Source: Microcebus murinus | Lineage: Eukaryota > Chordata > Mammalia > Primates > Cheirogaleidae | Length of the DNA: 64,000 nucleotides | Assembly (NCBI RefSeq): GCF_040939455.1 | Contig: NC_134107.1 | Location: forward strand, 15,811,537-15,875,536 | Direction: 5' to 3' | Part shown: piece by piece, positions 11,461-22,650 of the stretch | How the letters are laid out: each line of letters begins with the position of its first letter | Position numbering within the stretch: position 1 is the first letter of the stretch | Position numbers and translations under genes: made by a program | The notes under the pieces: generated by a model | Seen by the model: only the letters and a program-made list of their open reading frames with translations | Databases searched by the model: none | What the model was told of the DNA's origin: nothing

Positions 11461-12229
11461 GCAAAGTACAAATCAGCACATTTACCCCAGCACAAGCTGG
11501 AAACAATGACCACCACCTGCTTCGCCCACCATGGCTGGGGTAGGTTCTCTTACTATGAAGCCCTGGTTGGGGAGGAAGGGGTAGAGCCAAGTGCTAGAGT
11601 TTTCAAATCATTGCATTTTCCCCATTTGAGTGAGGAGTGAGCAACCTTTTGTTGCTTGAGGATTAGTTCAGGAAAAGTAGAGTTCCTGACAGGCTTAAGT
11701 GATGTGCAGAAGGCCATGCATGCAGTAAGCTAGCGATGAAGTTGGTCTTTGATCTTCAGCCCAATACATTTTCCATCCATGGCACTTTAATAATTTCTGA
11801 GATTTGTGATGTTGGCAGAGGGACAAAAGTTAACTCAGAGAAAAAAGGCACGCTCAGCCCGAGCATCCGTCTGAGTCCTCTGACACCATCATAGATAGAT
11901 GGTCCCAGTTCAGTGCCCTGCTGGGATGCATTGTGCTTGGGCTGCATAAGAACAGGCTTTAGAGGGTGATAACCTTGAGAAATCATGTGGATAAGGAAAC
12001 CAAAAATACATGTTGCCTCTCATTTGCTCTGGAGAATTTGACTACTTGTCTTGTTTCCTCAGTTTATTTCTGTCTTTGTGGGCACAGTTGCCTCCATAGC
12101 ATGTCCTGATAGGTGGGGGATTTCACCCCAAAGATGTATACTGAGCTACCCACACTGCAAGGAGCCAGGACTGTGTGCAAAGTTAACTCTCCTGGGGATC
12201 CCACCTTTTCCATGTCTCTCAATTTGTTG
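11461..12229. other. Intergenic, nothing recognised
   Basis: The expected amino-terminal part of the OR pseudogene is not recognisable here. Short ORFs at 11756-11986 and 12051-12251 show no domain. Confidence 0.4.
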
Positions 12230-12915
12230 TCTCTTCTCCATCCTGAGTTAGACCCTTATCATCTCTCCTTAGGTTGTTTGTGGGAGTTAACTAACTGTTC
12301 TCTTTTACTTTGGTCTTCTCTGTTGTTTCCGGAACTATCTTTATGTCCTAAATAGAACCATATTATTTCTTTGGGTGGGTTTAAATTTTTCAATGGTTCC
12401 CTATTGTTTACAAAATAAAGGTCAAGATCCCTTTATAGCAGCTAAGACTTTCCTCCATCTTGGATATTATCTGGGGGCCCTGTTTCCTTTGGTCTCCTGT
12501 TTCAGTGGCTCAGACATTATGCAAATAATTGCTGATTCACACCTTTAGATTTGTGTTCCTGTTGCTCCCTCTGCCTATCATGCCCTTCCCACTCTTAGGA
12601 TTTCTCTACTATCTGCTTTGATAAACATCAGTCTTTTAACACTCAGATTCAGGGTGTCCTCTTTGGTGGAAACTTTCCTGACACCCCTCAGCTGGATCCC
12701 TCCTTTGCGTCTCCATCATTTCCTGCACTGACTTCTGGCATCTCTAACAATTTATTGCACCTAATTTCTTATATGTCTATTTGTCTTTAATCCAGTAGAA
12801 TTTTCCTATAAATCTCAAGTTCATCTTATCTGCTCAATGTTTCATTCATCCCAGTATTTTCAAAGCCTTACCTAGTCTGGGGACACATGTTAAGTGCCTG
12901 ATAAATGTTTTTTAA
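12230..12915 (+). mobile_element. L2 LINE relic, 3' end
   Basis: Landmarks appear in the L2 order on the plus strand: 'ggttccctattgtttacaaa', 'ttcctgttgctccctctgcc', 'atgcccttcccactc', 'gacacccctcagctgga', and a final 'taagtgcctgataaatgttt'. Diverged, as expected for an ancient mammalian LINE. Confidence 0.75.
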
Positions 12916-13028
12916 AGTAGTGAATACACATAGCTGATAAATGCACATTGTGACTTATAAGGATTGGCCTTGGAGTCTGGGTGAATGAGAAGGATCTTGA
13001 CGAACACAAGTTAAGACACTATTTTGCT

Positions 13029-13322
13029 CTTGAACTCTTGATCTCAAGTGATTCTCCTGCCCTGGCCTCCCAGAGTGCTAGGATTATAGGCATGAACCAT
13101 CACGCCCAGCCATGAAATCTTCAAGCTATGAATGCTAAAGGATTTTTAGAAAGTGGTTTGGTAATAAAAACTGACCTGACTTGAACTAATTTTGTGGCAA
13201 AATTTGATCTCAATTAATTTCAAAGGGCCTCAGTACATAAAAAGATACATATTTTTGATATTAAATTTCCTTGTAGGGGAGCAATTAGGAAAAAATATCT
13301 AATAAAGCTCCTTGCGGGACAA
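13029..13322. repeat. Chimeric duplicated segment joining two local source regions
   Basis: Bases 13029-13220 match 7289-7481 (a truncated Alu end plus its flank), and bases 13219-13322 match 14936-15034. Both matches are in direct orientation with few differences. The junction falls at 'ttaattt/caaagggcc', directly abutting. In the 14.9-kb source this point lies in the middle of a near-palindrome (gccctt-ca-aagggc). The structure suggests a template-switch or insertion event that brought two pieces together. Confidence 0.88.
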
Positions 13323-13479
13323 GTCTTTGACTTGGCCCTCAGGGATGCCAGGTAGAGATTTGTTTTCTGATCCAAGCCACAAGAGTTCTGTGACCTTGAG
13401 AAAGCCTCAGATCCTCAGTTGTGAAATGTGGGAACAATCTACTGTGACATAGTGTGTGACAATCTTAAGAGCTTTGGAG

Positions 13480-13665
13480 AAGGGCACACCTGAGCTGGAA
13501 TTCTGCCTCTTCCTCCCTTGTTATCTGGGGCAACTCCTTTATTTTTCTTCGGATTCCTCCTTTGCAAACTGGGAAGCATAACACTGACTTCATCAGCTAG
13601 CATAAAAAGTAAATACGATAATGTTTGTAAAGTACCTGGCACCCAGTAGGCATTCAATTAACTTG
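13480..13665 (+). repeat. MIR SINE relic
   Basis: Shows 'gagctggaattctgcctctt', 'tttgcaaactgggaagcata', 'gtaaagtacctggcaccc' and 'agtaggcattcaat' in MIR order on the plus strand. The overlapping minus ORF at 13439-13657 is a shadow. Confidence 0.65.
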
Positions 13666-14349
13666 GTTCATTTCCCTTTCTTCTAAAACGGTATCTTCTC
13701 TGCCTATCACAGAAGGTTATTTATGCAGACATTAGCAAAATGTAAAATGCTATTCTGTAAAAGAACAACATCTCCTTGAACCAACTTGCTTATTTTTGTT
13801 TGGATGAACATGTGTGAATTGACCAAGTGGAACAGAGGCTTCAGCGCCGGGTGAGTGGGTTCCGGGATAAGCTGTCTCTGAATCAAAGGGAAAGGAGACC
13901 CAGTGAGCCGTGGGCAAGTGTGCATATGGAGCTGCCTTGGAAACCCTCGCAGTTTTTAAGGGAATTGGGGGTTAAAATCATGTTTTTTAAGGAAGCGCCT
14001 AACTTGTAGAAAGAGGCTTCATGCCCAACTCATGGACAACCTCTAAACTGGAACAAAATCTGCTCTTTGTATGCAACTCCATTTTTCTATCAAATACGAA
14101 CTGCCTTTTCTTTTGCTGTGCTGGCCCCATCTCCGTGGCTCCTTCTTATGAAGACATTCCTCATTTCCCAGTATTTAACATCCATTTCTTTGTTTCCTGT
14201 TGCTAAAGTTTTCAACTATTTTTTGCAGTATCTTACACACCTGACACATTTTTCATGCTCATTATATTCACATATAATTCACACTGTCTCGGACTCTGAC
14301 AGTTCAATATTCTTACCTGAATCCTTCAGTGTCCGACCATGAATGTGCA
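13666..14349. other. Intergenic, nothing recognised
   Basis: Short ORFs on both strands, none with a recognisable domain and no named repeat seen. Confidence 0.4.
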
Positions 14350-14860
14350 CCATCTGAGACTGGGTAGCTGGGACTCAGCGTATGTGATGGCGGGAAAATA
14401 TTGTACTTGAAGGTAAAGTCCCTTTGAAGATTAGTTATACCAGATTTCAGTGTGTTCTCTCCAGTCTTCACTTTGCAAAGGGCAGAATCAGAGAGTCACG
14501 ACATCATGGCTCTTCTGCCTGTCCCAAAGTGTCTCTGCTATGTGTGCTGGTCTCTCAGGCCCAAGCCTAATATAAGAATTAGCAAAGGGAATTTTATTTG
14601 ATATAGAAAGAGAATGGGCATTCTTCTGGTAATGTTGGAGTTCCAGTGGGAGTTATTAAACAGTTTCCAAGCAAGCAAGTCCACACATATGCGTGCACAC
14701 ACACACTCACATGCACACAATGATGTCCACATTTCTCTGCTTTCCAAATTCTTGCAAGGCCCCAGAAGACATAAATCTATCTATTCTGTGCTTCTCTGAG
14801 TTTTGGGGAAACATTAGCCTGTGGAGACATCTAATGTTATATGACCATTCATTCTCAATA
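14350..14860. repeat. OR4D-array paralogous block, copy B
   Basis: Aligns with copy A (3760-4110) and copy C (26320-26740). Landmarks are 'gaaaatattgtacttgaagg', 'aagcctaatataagaattag', 'ccagtgggagttattaaac' and a CA-rich tract, then 'agacatctaatg', which is shared with copy C. It begins about 4.3 kb upstream (on the minus strand) of the 9436-10371 receptor gene. This fits a block duplicated together with the genes; it may contain a 5' noncoding exon or promoter, but no splice donor or TATA box could be assigned. Confidence 0.65.
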
Positions 14861-14935
14861 AGGATAACATGCCCAGATGGAAAACAATTGAATTAGGGGG
14901 AGCAAAATCTTAAATATTACAATGATATATTGCCC

Positions 14936-15034
14936 TTCAAAGGGCCAGTACATAAAAAGATACATATATTTGATATTAAATTTCCTTGTAGGGGAGCAAT
15001 TAGGAAAAAATATCTAATAAAGCTCCTTGTGGGG
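14936..15034. repeat. Duplicated 99-bp segment, partner of 13219-13322
   Basis: Shares 'cataaaaagatacatat', 'gatattaaatttccttgtag' and 'aaaatatctaataaagctcc' with the chimeric copy at 13.2 kb. The left boundary is inside the near-palindrome gccctt-ca-aagggc at 14932-14945. Confidence 0.88.
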
Positions 15035-16080
15035 CAATAATTTAAAAATGTTGAGAGGCACTATCATTAGATAAAATATATTAGGAGTCTTGGCTCAGTG
15101 CCTCTATCTTATAGGATTCAGGGAAGATCACAGATATGTGTCACCTACCAGGACTTTCTTGGCCAAATGTCAAGGCATTATAACAGTTTGGTACCTTACA
15201 AAATTTTTTCAATGTGTTGCAATTTCTTGAGCTTCCTTATTCTCTTGGCCAATGTTTGAGTGACTATTGGAGGCTGAAGGGTAACTTGAGCCAAGCATAG
15301 AGGGAGATGGGAGATTCATTGTTTCTCTACATGTCAATTCTCTTGGAATTCTTCACTTGGAGGAGAGGTGGATTCCAACACAGACCTAGTGGCTATTCCT
15401 AAATGACTCTGAATGCAATGTGTTTCTTTTCTCTCCTGGAATAGAAAATGGACCTTGAGGGCCTGAAAGGACTTTCTTAGGTGGTTTTGTTTTTGAACTA
15501 TAGTGACTTGTCTTGAATTGTCTATGCATACATAGAAAAAATATATATAGTTTTGCTTCAGTTATAAAAGCTTTGGGGGTAAAATGCAAAGAAGGAATAG
15601 AGAGAAAAATAAAGTTCATGTTAACATAAAATTGTCAGTGTGGATTTTGTGCAGATATGCCTCCAAACTATATGAGTACCTGTGAGATTAATTTCAGTAG
15701 GCAAATCAATAGAATGGACCCAAGAACAGGAAATATCTGGTTCATGTATAGATCTGTCCATGTGTATATCTGACTTACAACTTAAAATATTTCTTCTCTT
15801 TTTAATAATTGGTGAAATATATTTAAGACTCTGTACTTACAATACAAAATCAAGTTATTTTAACAATTGGCTGGAAATTACAGAGTCGCCAGATATAGCA
15901 CATATGAAATAATTGTCTATATTCTGTGTATATGCATATTTAGGAGGGATAGATAATAGGGAACATTGACTAAATGCCTGATTAATGCCAGGAGCAGTGC
16001 TAAACTTCGCAACTATCATCCTCCCTACGTCGGTCCTATTTCATTCTTGTGACAGTCTAGTAAGTTAGTAAGGTTATTTC
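15035..16080. other. Intergenic, nothing recognised
   Basis: AT-rich, with no gene or named repeat. It ends at the 5-bp target duplication (ATTTC, 16076-16080) of the LTR that follows. Confidence 0.4.
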
Positions 16081-16562
16081 TGTTAGGTTCAGAACCACAG
16101 AGAGAAGCCTCAGGTGTAGGAAAATGCTGTTTATTTGAGCATCTGGGTGCTGATGGGTGGAAGTGGAAAAGAGCATCCACATGAGGAAGGGGAGAGCCTT
16201 GGGTTTTATAAAGGGTTTTTCCAGGGGGAGTGAGAGACTGGGTGAGAACAGCCATTGTAATAAATTCTTTTCAAATAATCAGCTCCTGGGACCCCTGCAT
16301 TGGTCACATTCTGCAGCTCCGGAGTCATCTTTACCAGGTAGGGTAGGGAATGCAAGTTTCCCTCTTGCATTCCATTCCTTTATCTCCCTAGGGGTTTGGC
16401 AAAGGCTACACCTAATGATTTCCATATTAACAGTTGGTGAAAGTGAGGTAAGTGTTAGCATGAGAGTAACAGATAACATCAAAGTAGCATTTAGGTTATT
16501 GATTTCAATCTTAGACCCCATACTTCTCCCCAGCACACAAGCCCAGTAGCTCACATTGTTCA
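16081..16562 (-). mobile_element. Solo LTR of an endogenous retrovirus, antisense
   Basis: On the minus strand the 482-bp unit begins TG (16562) and ends CA (16081) and is flanked on both sides by ATTTC (16076-16080 and 16563-16567), a perfect 5-bp target-site duplication. A TATA-like TTTATAAA (16204-16211) and an AATAAA (16130-16135) lie 80 bp apart in the order expected for U3-R-U5. No internal retroviral region adjoins it, so it is a solo LTR left by recombination. Family not identified. It sits 167 bp past the OR4D6 stop on the same strand, so its polyadenylation signal could end OR4D6 transcripts (inference). ORFs inside it (16157-16549, 16279-16596) are not supported as genes. Confidence 0.82.
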
Positions 16563-16728
16563 ATTTCATCTCTTCCTTTGGTTCTTGTATTTCCACTAAT
16601 AGAGTTCAGTGGCTAAGAAGATATACAGTAAAATGACTGAAGAGAAAAGAGCTAGCTGTCTCTTATTCTTAGACTTGCAGTTTGAGAAAACTAAGTCAGT
16701 CTTAGACCTCCAGTCTCAGGCTGACTGC

Positions 16729-17673
16729 CTATCCCAGTTTTCTGCTCTCAGAAGGCCCCAGCCTCCTCTGCAGTCTCCGCATGGCTGACTTCATCTCTTG
16801 GTTCCTCAGGGTGTAGATCATGGGGTTCAGCATGGGGGTGACGACTGTGTTATTGATAGATATGGCTGTGTCCATGGGCAGAGTAGTGAAGGGCCGGCAG
16901 TAGATGTAAACACAAGGCACGAAGTGCAGAGTTACCACCAGGATGTGGGAGGTGCAGGTGGAGAGGGCCTTGTTCCGCCCCTCCCCAGAGTGGGATCTCA
17001 GCATCACCAGAATGATAGTGTAGGAGCCCAGGAGCAGGAGGAACCACAGCAGGGTCACCAGTCCATTGTTAGAGATCATGAGAAGCTCCAAAGCGAAGGT
17101 GTCAGTGCAGGCCAGTTTCACCACCTGGGGCACATCACAGTAGAAGGCATCCAGAATGTTGGGCCCACAGAAGGGGAGTGGAAGCATCAGAATCACCTGG
17201 ACAATTGAATGCAAACCACCACCCACCCAGGAAGCCATCACCAAAGCCAACCATACCTCCTTCCTCATAATGGTCACATAGTGCAGGGGTTTGGCAATTG
17301 CAAGGTATCTGTCATAGGCCATCACAGAGAGGAAAAAAATATCTGCCCCACCAGCAAAGTGGAAGAAAAAGATCTGTGCCATGCATCCATTGTAGGAGAT
17401 AGTTTTCCTCTCTGATAAAAGATCCACCAGGAACTTGGGGACAGTGATAGATGAAAAAACAATATCCAGGACCGATTTGTTCCGCAGAAGAAAGTACATG
17501 GGTGTGTGGAGGCGGGACTCACAGGTGATAGTGACCACAATGAGGGCATTTCCCAGGATGGTTGCTACATACACAGCAAGGAAGACCACAAACAAGAGGA
17601 ACTCCAGCTCCCGAAAGCGAGTAAGTTCCAGGAAGATAAATTCCTTCACATTGGTGTGGTTGACCTGGTTCAT
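16729..17673 (-). CDS. OR4D6: Olfactory receptor OR4D6, 314 aa, intact
   Basis: Odorant-binding class A GPCR of olfactory neurons, coupling to Golf (family knowledge). Start ATG at 17671-17673 gives MNQVNHT with a glycosylation sequon at Asn5. Motifs: GN at 41-42, LHTPMY at 55-60, Cys97 and Cys179, MAYDRYLA at 118-125, SY at 217-218, KALSTCTSH at 235-243, PMLNPMIY at 280-287. The 314-aa length, the [11 protein letters not shown] stretch in TM2 and the tail GPSESRK match what I recall of human OR4D6. Residue 151 is Gly and residue 263 is Thr, positions where human variants have been linked to perception of a synthetic musk. Upstream, a pyrimidine-rich tract ending in AG (reverse strand of 17698-17715) could be the 3' splice site of the coding exon. 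A solo LTR lies 167 bp downstream. It is flanked by another OR4D gene and OR5A1, as in the human cluster. Antisense ORFs over it are shadows. Confidence 0.92.
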   Translation of the reverse strand: MNQVNHTNVKEFIFLELTRFRELEFLLFVVFLAVYVATILGNALIVVTITCESRLHTPMYFLLRNKSVLDIVFSSITVPKFLVDLLSERKTISYNGCMAQIFFFHFAGGADIFFLSVMAYDRYLAIAKPLHYVTIMRKEVWLALVMASWVGGGLHSIVQVILMLPLPFCGPNILDAFYCDVPQVVKLACTDTFALELLMISNNGLVTLLWFLLLLGSYTIILVMLRSHSGEGRNKALSTCTSHILVVTLHFVPCVYIYCRPFTTLPMDTAISINNTVVTPMLNPMIYTLRNQEMKSAMRRLQRRLGPSESRKLG

Positions 17674-17969
17674 GATGAGAATGACCTTCTTTCAGGTCTA
17701 CATTGAGAGAAGATATATTAGGGTTAGGATTGTGGTGTCATGAGATGGTACCATAATTCTTCACATATTGTTATAAAGCTTTCTCAAGCACCTAGATCAT
17801 AGTGGCTACTCAGAAAAGCTAGGCTAGAGTCTTCCCCTGTAGTCTGGAAATTCTTTATTCTGATGGTTCTTCTTTCCTATTGTAGATGTTCTGCACAGAG
17901 AGTGATGAATGGAATGTAGTCATTTGCCTGTGGTTTATCTTCTTCCCTGTAAGAATAACTTTGGCACAT

Positions 17970-18240
17970 GCATGCCATGCTTTATACTTTACCAAGGGCT
18001 TTCAGCTGTAGCATCTCAACTTGATTGTAATTCTAACGATGCCCCTGTAGGGTCTTTATTAGTTTTATTTCCCTTTTACCCAAAGGACAATACCTTGATA
18101 ATGGGTCTTTAGAATGATTACGATTATCTCCATTTTATATATGGTGAAACTAAACCTTAGAGTAATTAATGATTTGACCACATCTACATAGTTGCAACGT
18201 TAGTGAATTGTAAGTCAAAGATTCAAATCCAAATAATTTT
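17970..18240 (-). repeat. MIR SINE relic, antisense
   Basis: Complement-type MIR features: 'tttaccaagggctttcagct', 'gatgcccctgtagggtcttt', 'cattttatatatggtgaaac' and 'gaccacatctacatagttgc'. Diverged. Confidence 0.4.
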
Positions 18241-18334
18241 TTAGACTTGACAAAGACTCCCTCCTTGACCATATTTTGGTTAAACGCCTTCTTCTCTTCT
18301 AGGTCTGAACCTTGGCTGTCTATATCTGTTCTCA

Positions 18335-18720
18335 CTGAGCCCAGTTTTAGCAAGAATCCTGTTAAGTCAGTTTAGTGAGAATTCCCCACCATGGATATCT
18401 AATCAAATTCCTCATCCCTCACTCTTAATATCTAAGCCCTTGGACAGTCTTGAGCAAGAATTCTTTTAAGCCAGTTTAGCAAGAATCACCCTACCCTTGC
18501 TAACTCATTTTAATAATCCTCCATCCACTGACTACCTCCCTCTGCTCATTGGCTACACATCCCCACTTGTCTTTGTTATATTTGGAGTTGAGCTCAATCT
18601 CTTTCTCCTATTACAATAGTCTTCATCCCTATAGCAATAGTTTGGAGTGAAATCTATGTTGCTGTCTTTAATAATTTTCTCATGAATAGTTTTTTTCTTT
18701 AATAGCCTCCAGAGGTTTTT
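18335..18720 (+). mobile_element. Probable LTR relic (class I ERV-like) with internal repeats
   Basis: Contains repeated copies of a 'tagcaagaat..c.gttaa' motif (near 18347, 18450 and 18478) followed by 'ggagttgagctcaatctctt', a 'cctattacaatagtcttcat' stretch and 'tggagtgaaatctatgttgc'. I associate this end with MER4-like LTRs, but I cannot confirm the family. No boundaries or target duplication identified. Confidence 0.35.
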
Positions 18721-19217
18721 CCACTGTGCCACTGTGCCAGATCAGAGAGTCTGAGGCTTACTTTGGTCTATCAGAATTTTAGTGGGTGATAAGGCCAATT
18801 ACTTTATCCTCATCTCATCCCCTAAAGGAAGAGAAGAGTCAGGCCTGCATAGGTACTCCTCTCTGGCACTCTGGGAAAACTGGACCTCACAATTCACACA
18901 CACGGCTCTTGATAGAATATAGACCCATAATCAGGGAATATTAACATATTACAGAAAAACTGGTCATTAAAGCTTCACAGGACTTCAGAGGTAACGTAGC
19001 CCAACACTCCTTACTTAGGGGTGAATACAGAAAGAAATTCATTTTTCCACAATCAGACTGAATTGGTGATAAATAAATCTGGTTAATTATTTATTGACTA
19101 AAATTCCAGGGATTTTCTATTTTTATATAAAAGCCAAATAGATTTTTTTGAAATAAAAAATTAGCCATCAGAGGACAAAACTGAGAATAGTCTCAATAGG
19201 AATATCTATATGTCCTA
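18721..19217. other. Intergenic, nothing recognised
   Basis: AT-rich sequence between the LTR relic and the L1 5' region. No gene seen. Confidence 0.35.
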
Positions 19218-20028
19218 GGGGTGAGATCAAGACGGCTGACTAGACACAGGGAGTACGTGCTACCTCCATGAAGAGGAACCAGAATTATAAGTAGACACTC
19301 ACATTTCTAGGAGAGAATGCTGGGGTATACCAGAGAAGTGACAGGAAGCACCAAAAGTGAGTAAGGAGAGGGTTCAAAAGAGTTTGACCAGCAAGGAACT
19401 TGCTGATATCCAAGAGGAGTTTCTGGATGTGGGGAAACACGTAAGAGAGAAATTTCTGGGGCTTCCCACTCTGAAAAGGACTTTTAAAGTCTTGGCTATG
19501 GAAAAATCCCTTGCCTCATTTGGGCCTCAGGCCTGCCATAGGGAGCTGCCTAGAGATTTCACAGAGACATTGCTCTAGAAAGGGAACCCTCACAGAACAC
19601 CACGGGCATCCAAGCCTAGAGCACCTCCAGCTGGGCACCATTCCAGGAGCCTAGATACTGAAGATCTAAGGTAAAGATGCAGGAGCTGCTGCTGTGCTGC
19701 TCTTGGGGCTCCCATACAACCCTGAGAAGGTCCCCAACACCCTGCTGCTGGCTTTTGTTGAGACTGAGGCGTGAGTGGATCACACTCTTCACACCTTCTT
19801 TTCCATGCTGTGTGCCTGGAAGGGGCCCAACTTCTCTGGTTGCCATTTTGACAGTTTGATGCTGGGCTGTGCCTCACCCTTGGGCAGAATTCGGTCCTAC
19901 ATGGTCGCAGCTGCCACCCAGCTGCGGACAGGGAAACTAGATTCTCCTATGCATACCTATGAAAATACACACTGCCCTATAACTGGCTGCTGTGAGACTG
20001 AGACATAAATGGACTGGATTCCCTATAG

Positions 20029-20250
20029 CAGGCATCTCAAACTATGGCCCATGGGCCACATACGGCCCACAGAGGACATTTATCTGGCCCACTGGGTGTT
20101 TTTGCCGCCACTGCCTGTCCTGCTTAGCAGCCAACTCGTCCCGGGCCCACAGTGCGCATGTGTGGAATGTGCGCTGCACTCTCCAACGGCCCTCCAACGG
20201 TCTGAGGGACAGTGAACTGGCCCCCTGTTTAAAAAGTTTGAGGACCCTTG
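20029..20250. mobile_element. hAT-type nonautonomous DNA transposon (222 bp)
   Basis: A 222-bp unit with imperfect terminal inverted repeats: CAGGCATCTCAAACT at the left end and the complement of AGTTTGAGGACCCTTG at the right. It is flanked by CCCTATAG (20021-20028) and CCCTACAG (20251-20258), an 8-bp target duplication with one difference, the size typical of hAT elements. The interior is GC-rich (gcggccc-type, 'gggtgtttttgccgcc') unlike the surrounding L1. It encodes no transposase. The L1 it interrupts is primate-age, so the insertion is younger still. Exact family not identified from memory. Confidence 0.85.
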
Positions 20251-21624
20251 CCCTACAGCTTCTTGCCCATGCTGCTCACCTGAGCAAGGCCTCTGGTAGC
20301 AGGCCCACAGCTGGCACCATTTAGAGACTTTAATGCTGGGATGCGCTCCACTCTTAGGCCAAGTTTGAGGTGATGCAGCTGCAGTTGTTACCCAACCTGG
20401 GAGGGACAAGGAAGATTGAGCCCTCTTAAGCACACCTAGAAAATAGTCACCACCCTGCCATCAGTGGCATGGGTCTGCAGACTAGCCCACTCATCCCACT
20501 GTAGCTACCAGCAATGCTGGCATGGACCCTTTTGGTCCTAGTGGATTACTCCACCACTGCAACAGCCATCACCCACATCACACCAGCTGCTGAGGAGCCT
20601 GAGAACCTAGCCACACACTTGGCTCACTCCTCCCACTATTAACTCCTGAGAAAGCCACCTGGAGGCCCAAGAATTGGCCCTCCAGAACCTACTAACACTG
20701 GTGCTAGTGTAAACTTCTCTGGGACCTAAAAACAGGCATACATAGCCCATGGCTGCTACCACCAGGGACTGAAAACTGGCTCAGTTGGTGTCCAATTCCC
20801 CTGTAAAACTTCACCACAGCCTCAACTAATAACCCTAAGCAACCAAGAAAATCACAGATACACTAACCCTGTGTACTGCTTAAGAAATCATGTAAAGATC
20901 ACAGTACATCAGGCACCCAAACCAAAGCCAACATGTCCTACTTAAGCAACAATATGCACACCTCTTCAGGAAAAATTCCCCCCTATGAAAGAAATTTATA
21001 AAAAATTAGATGAAGTGTCTGCTACACTAGATGTGCAAATATCAATGGCAGGACACAGGAAACATCAAAAAGCAGGGAAATATGATGCCAGCAAAAGACC
21101 AAAACAATTCCCCAGCAACAAATCCCAATTAAAAAGAACTCCTCAGAATGCCAGACAAAGAATTCAAAATATCAATTTTAATGAAACTCAAGAAGATGCA
21201 AGAGAAATCTGATAACCAACACAAATAAATCAGTTTAGGATATGAATAAGAAATTCACCAAGGAGATAGATATCTTAAAAAAAAAAAAACCAAACAGAAA
21301 TTCTGGAAATGAAAAATTCATTAAAGGAAATACAAAATATATTGGAAAGCTTCAATAATAGACTAGACCAAGTAGAAGGATGAATCTCAGAACTTGAAGA
21401 CAGATCTTTTGAAATAATCCAGTCAGAAAAAAATAAGAAAAAAAGAACAAAAAAGAATGAATAAAGCCTTTGAGACATCTGGGACTATGTAAAGTGACCA
21501 AACTTATGAATTATCAGTATTCCTACAGGGAAAGAGAGATCAAAACATTTAGAAAACTTATTTAAGGAAACAATCAACAAAAACTTCCCAAGCCTAGAAA
21601 GAGAGTTAAGCATTCAGATAAAGA

Positions 21625-21850
21625 AGGCCCAGCCTCAGCAACATAGTAAGACCACTACCTCTACAAAAAATAGAAAATTTAGCTGGGTATGGTGGCACAC
21701 ACCTGTAGTCCCAGCTACTCTGGAGGCTGAGATAGAAGGATCACCTGAGCCCCGGAGTCTAGGGTTGCTGTGAACTATGATGACACTACTGCACTCTAGC
21801 CCAGGCAACAGAGCAAGACTCTGTCTCAAATAAATACATAAATAAATAAA
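21625..21850 (+). mobile_element. Alu SINE, 5'-truncated, at an L1 deletion junction
   Basis: Reads 'cctcagcaacatagtaagac', 'gtagtcccagctactctgga', 'gttgctgtgaactatgatga' and 'gcaacagagcaagactctgt' and ends in a (AAAT)-rich tail. The left side is L1 ORF1 and the right side is the 3' end of L1 ORF2, so it lies exactly where ORF2 is missing. Confidence 0.85.
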
Positions 21851-22650
21851 AAGTGGGCTAAGGACATGAATAGAAACTTTTAAAAAGATGACAATTACAT
21901 GGCCAATAAGCATATGCAGAAATGCTCAACATCACTAATCATCAGAGAAATGCATATTAAAACCACAATAGGATATTCTCTTACATCAATCAGGATGGCT
22001 ATTATTAAAAAGACAAAAAATAACAGATGTTGGTGATGCAGAGAAAAGGGAACTCTTATACACTGTGGATGGGAATGTAGAATAGTGCAACATCTATGGA
22101 GAACAATGTGGAGATTTCTCAAAGAACTAAAAATAGAACTCCCATATGATCCAGTAATCCCACTTCTGAAAAGAAAAGAAATTTATATATAAAAAAGATA
22201 CATGCATTCATATATTTGTTGTAGCATTATTCACAATAGCAAAGATATGGAATCAACCCAAGTGTCCATCAGCAGAGGACTGGATAAAGAAATGTGGTAC
22301 ATATACACAAGGGAATTCTATTCAGCTGTAAAAAAGAATGAAACTGTGTCTTTCGAAGCAATATCAATGGAACTGAGGCCATTATCTTAAGTGAAACAAC
22401 TCAGACACAGAAAGACAAATACTGCATGTTCTCACTTATAAGTGGGAGCTAAATAATGTGGACACATGGAAGCAGAGTGTGGAACAATGGACAGTGCAGA
22501 CTCAGAGGGGTGGGGGGTCGGTGGGGGTGGATGATGGGAGGTTGCTTGGTGAGTACGACGTGTGTTGCTTCAGTGATAGATGCACTGAAGGCCTTGACTT
22601 CACCACAATGCAATATATACAAATAAAAAATAAATTGGAAAAAAGAATAT

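Larger units (their letters stand above)
19218..22650 (+). mobile_element. L1 retrotransposon with 5' UTR, ORF1 remnant and 3' end; most of ORF2 missing
   Basis: Starts with the L1 5' UTR hallmark 'gagatcaagacggctgacta' (19223). The long 5' UTR runs to about 20950, with a hAT element inserted at 20029-20250. ORF1-like sequence follows (coiled-coil-type text such as 'gaacttgaagacagatcttt' and 'aacttcccaagcctagaaag') to about 21620. An Alu occupies 21625-21850, after which the text jumps to the extreme 3' part of ORF2 ('ccaataagcatatgcagaaa', 'acactgtggatgggaatgta') and a 3' UTR with a GGTGGGGG run. About 2.5-3 kb of ORF2 is therefore absent at the Alu. ORF1 is broken by stops and the element is dead. 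ORFs at 19357-22682 belong to it. Confidence 0.85.

Noticed and set aside
16157..16596. Overlapping ORFs of 130 and 105 codons
   Set aside because: They fall on opposite strands inside the solo LTR and show no viral or cellular domain.
16798..17208. 136-codon plus-strand ORF over OR4D6
   Set aside because: It is antisense to an intact conserved receptor and shows no domain; the same applies to the antisense ORFs over the other ORs (for example 52222-52548 and 9406-9747).
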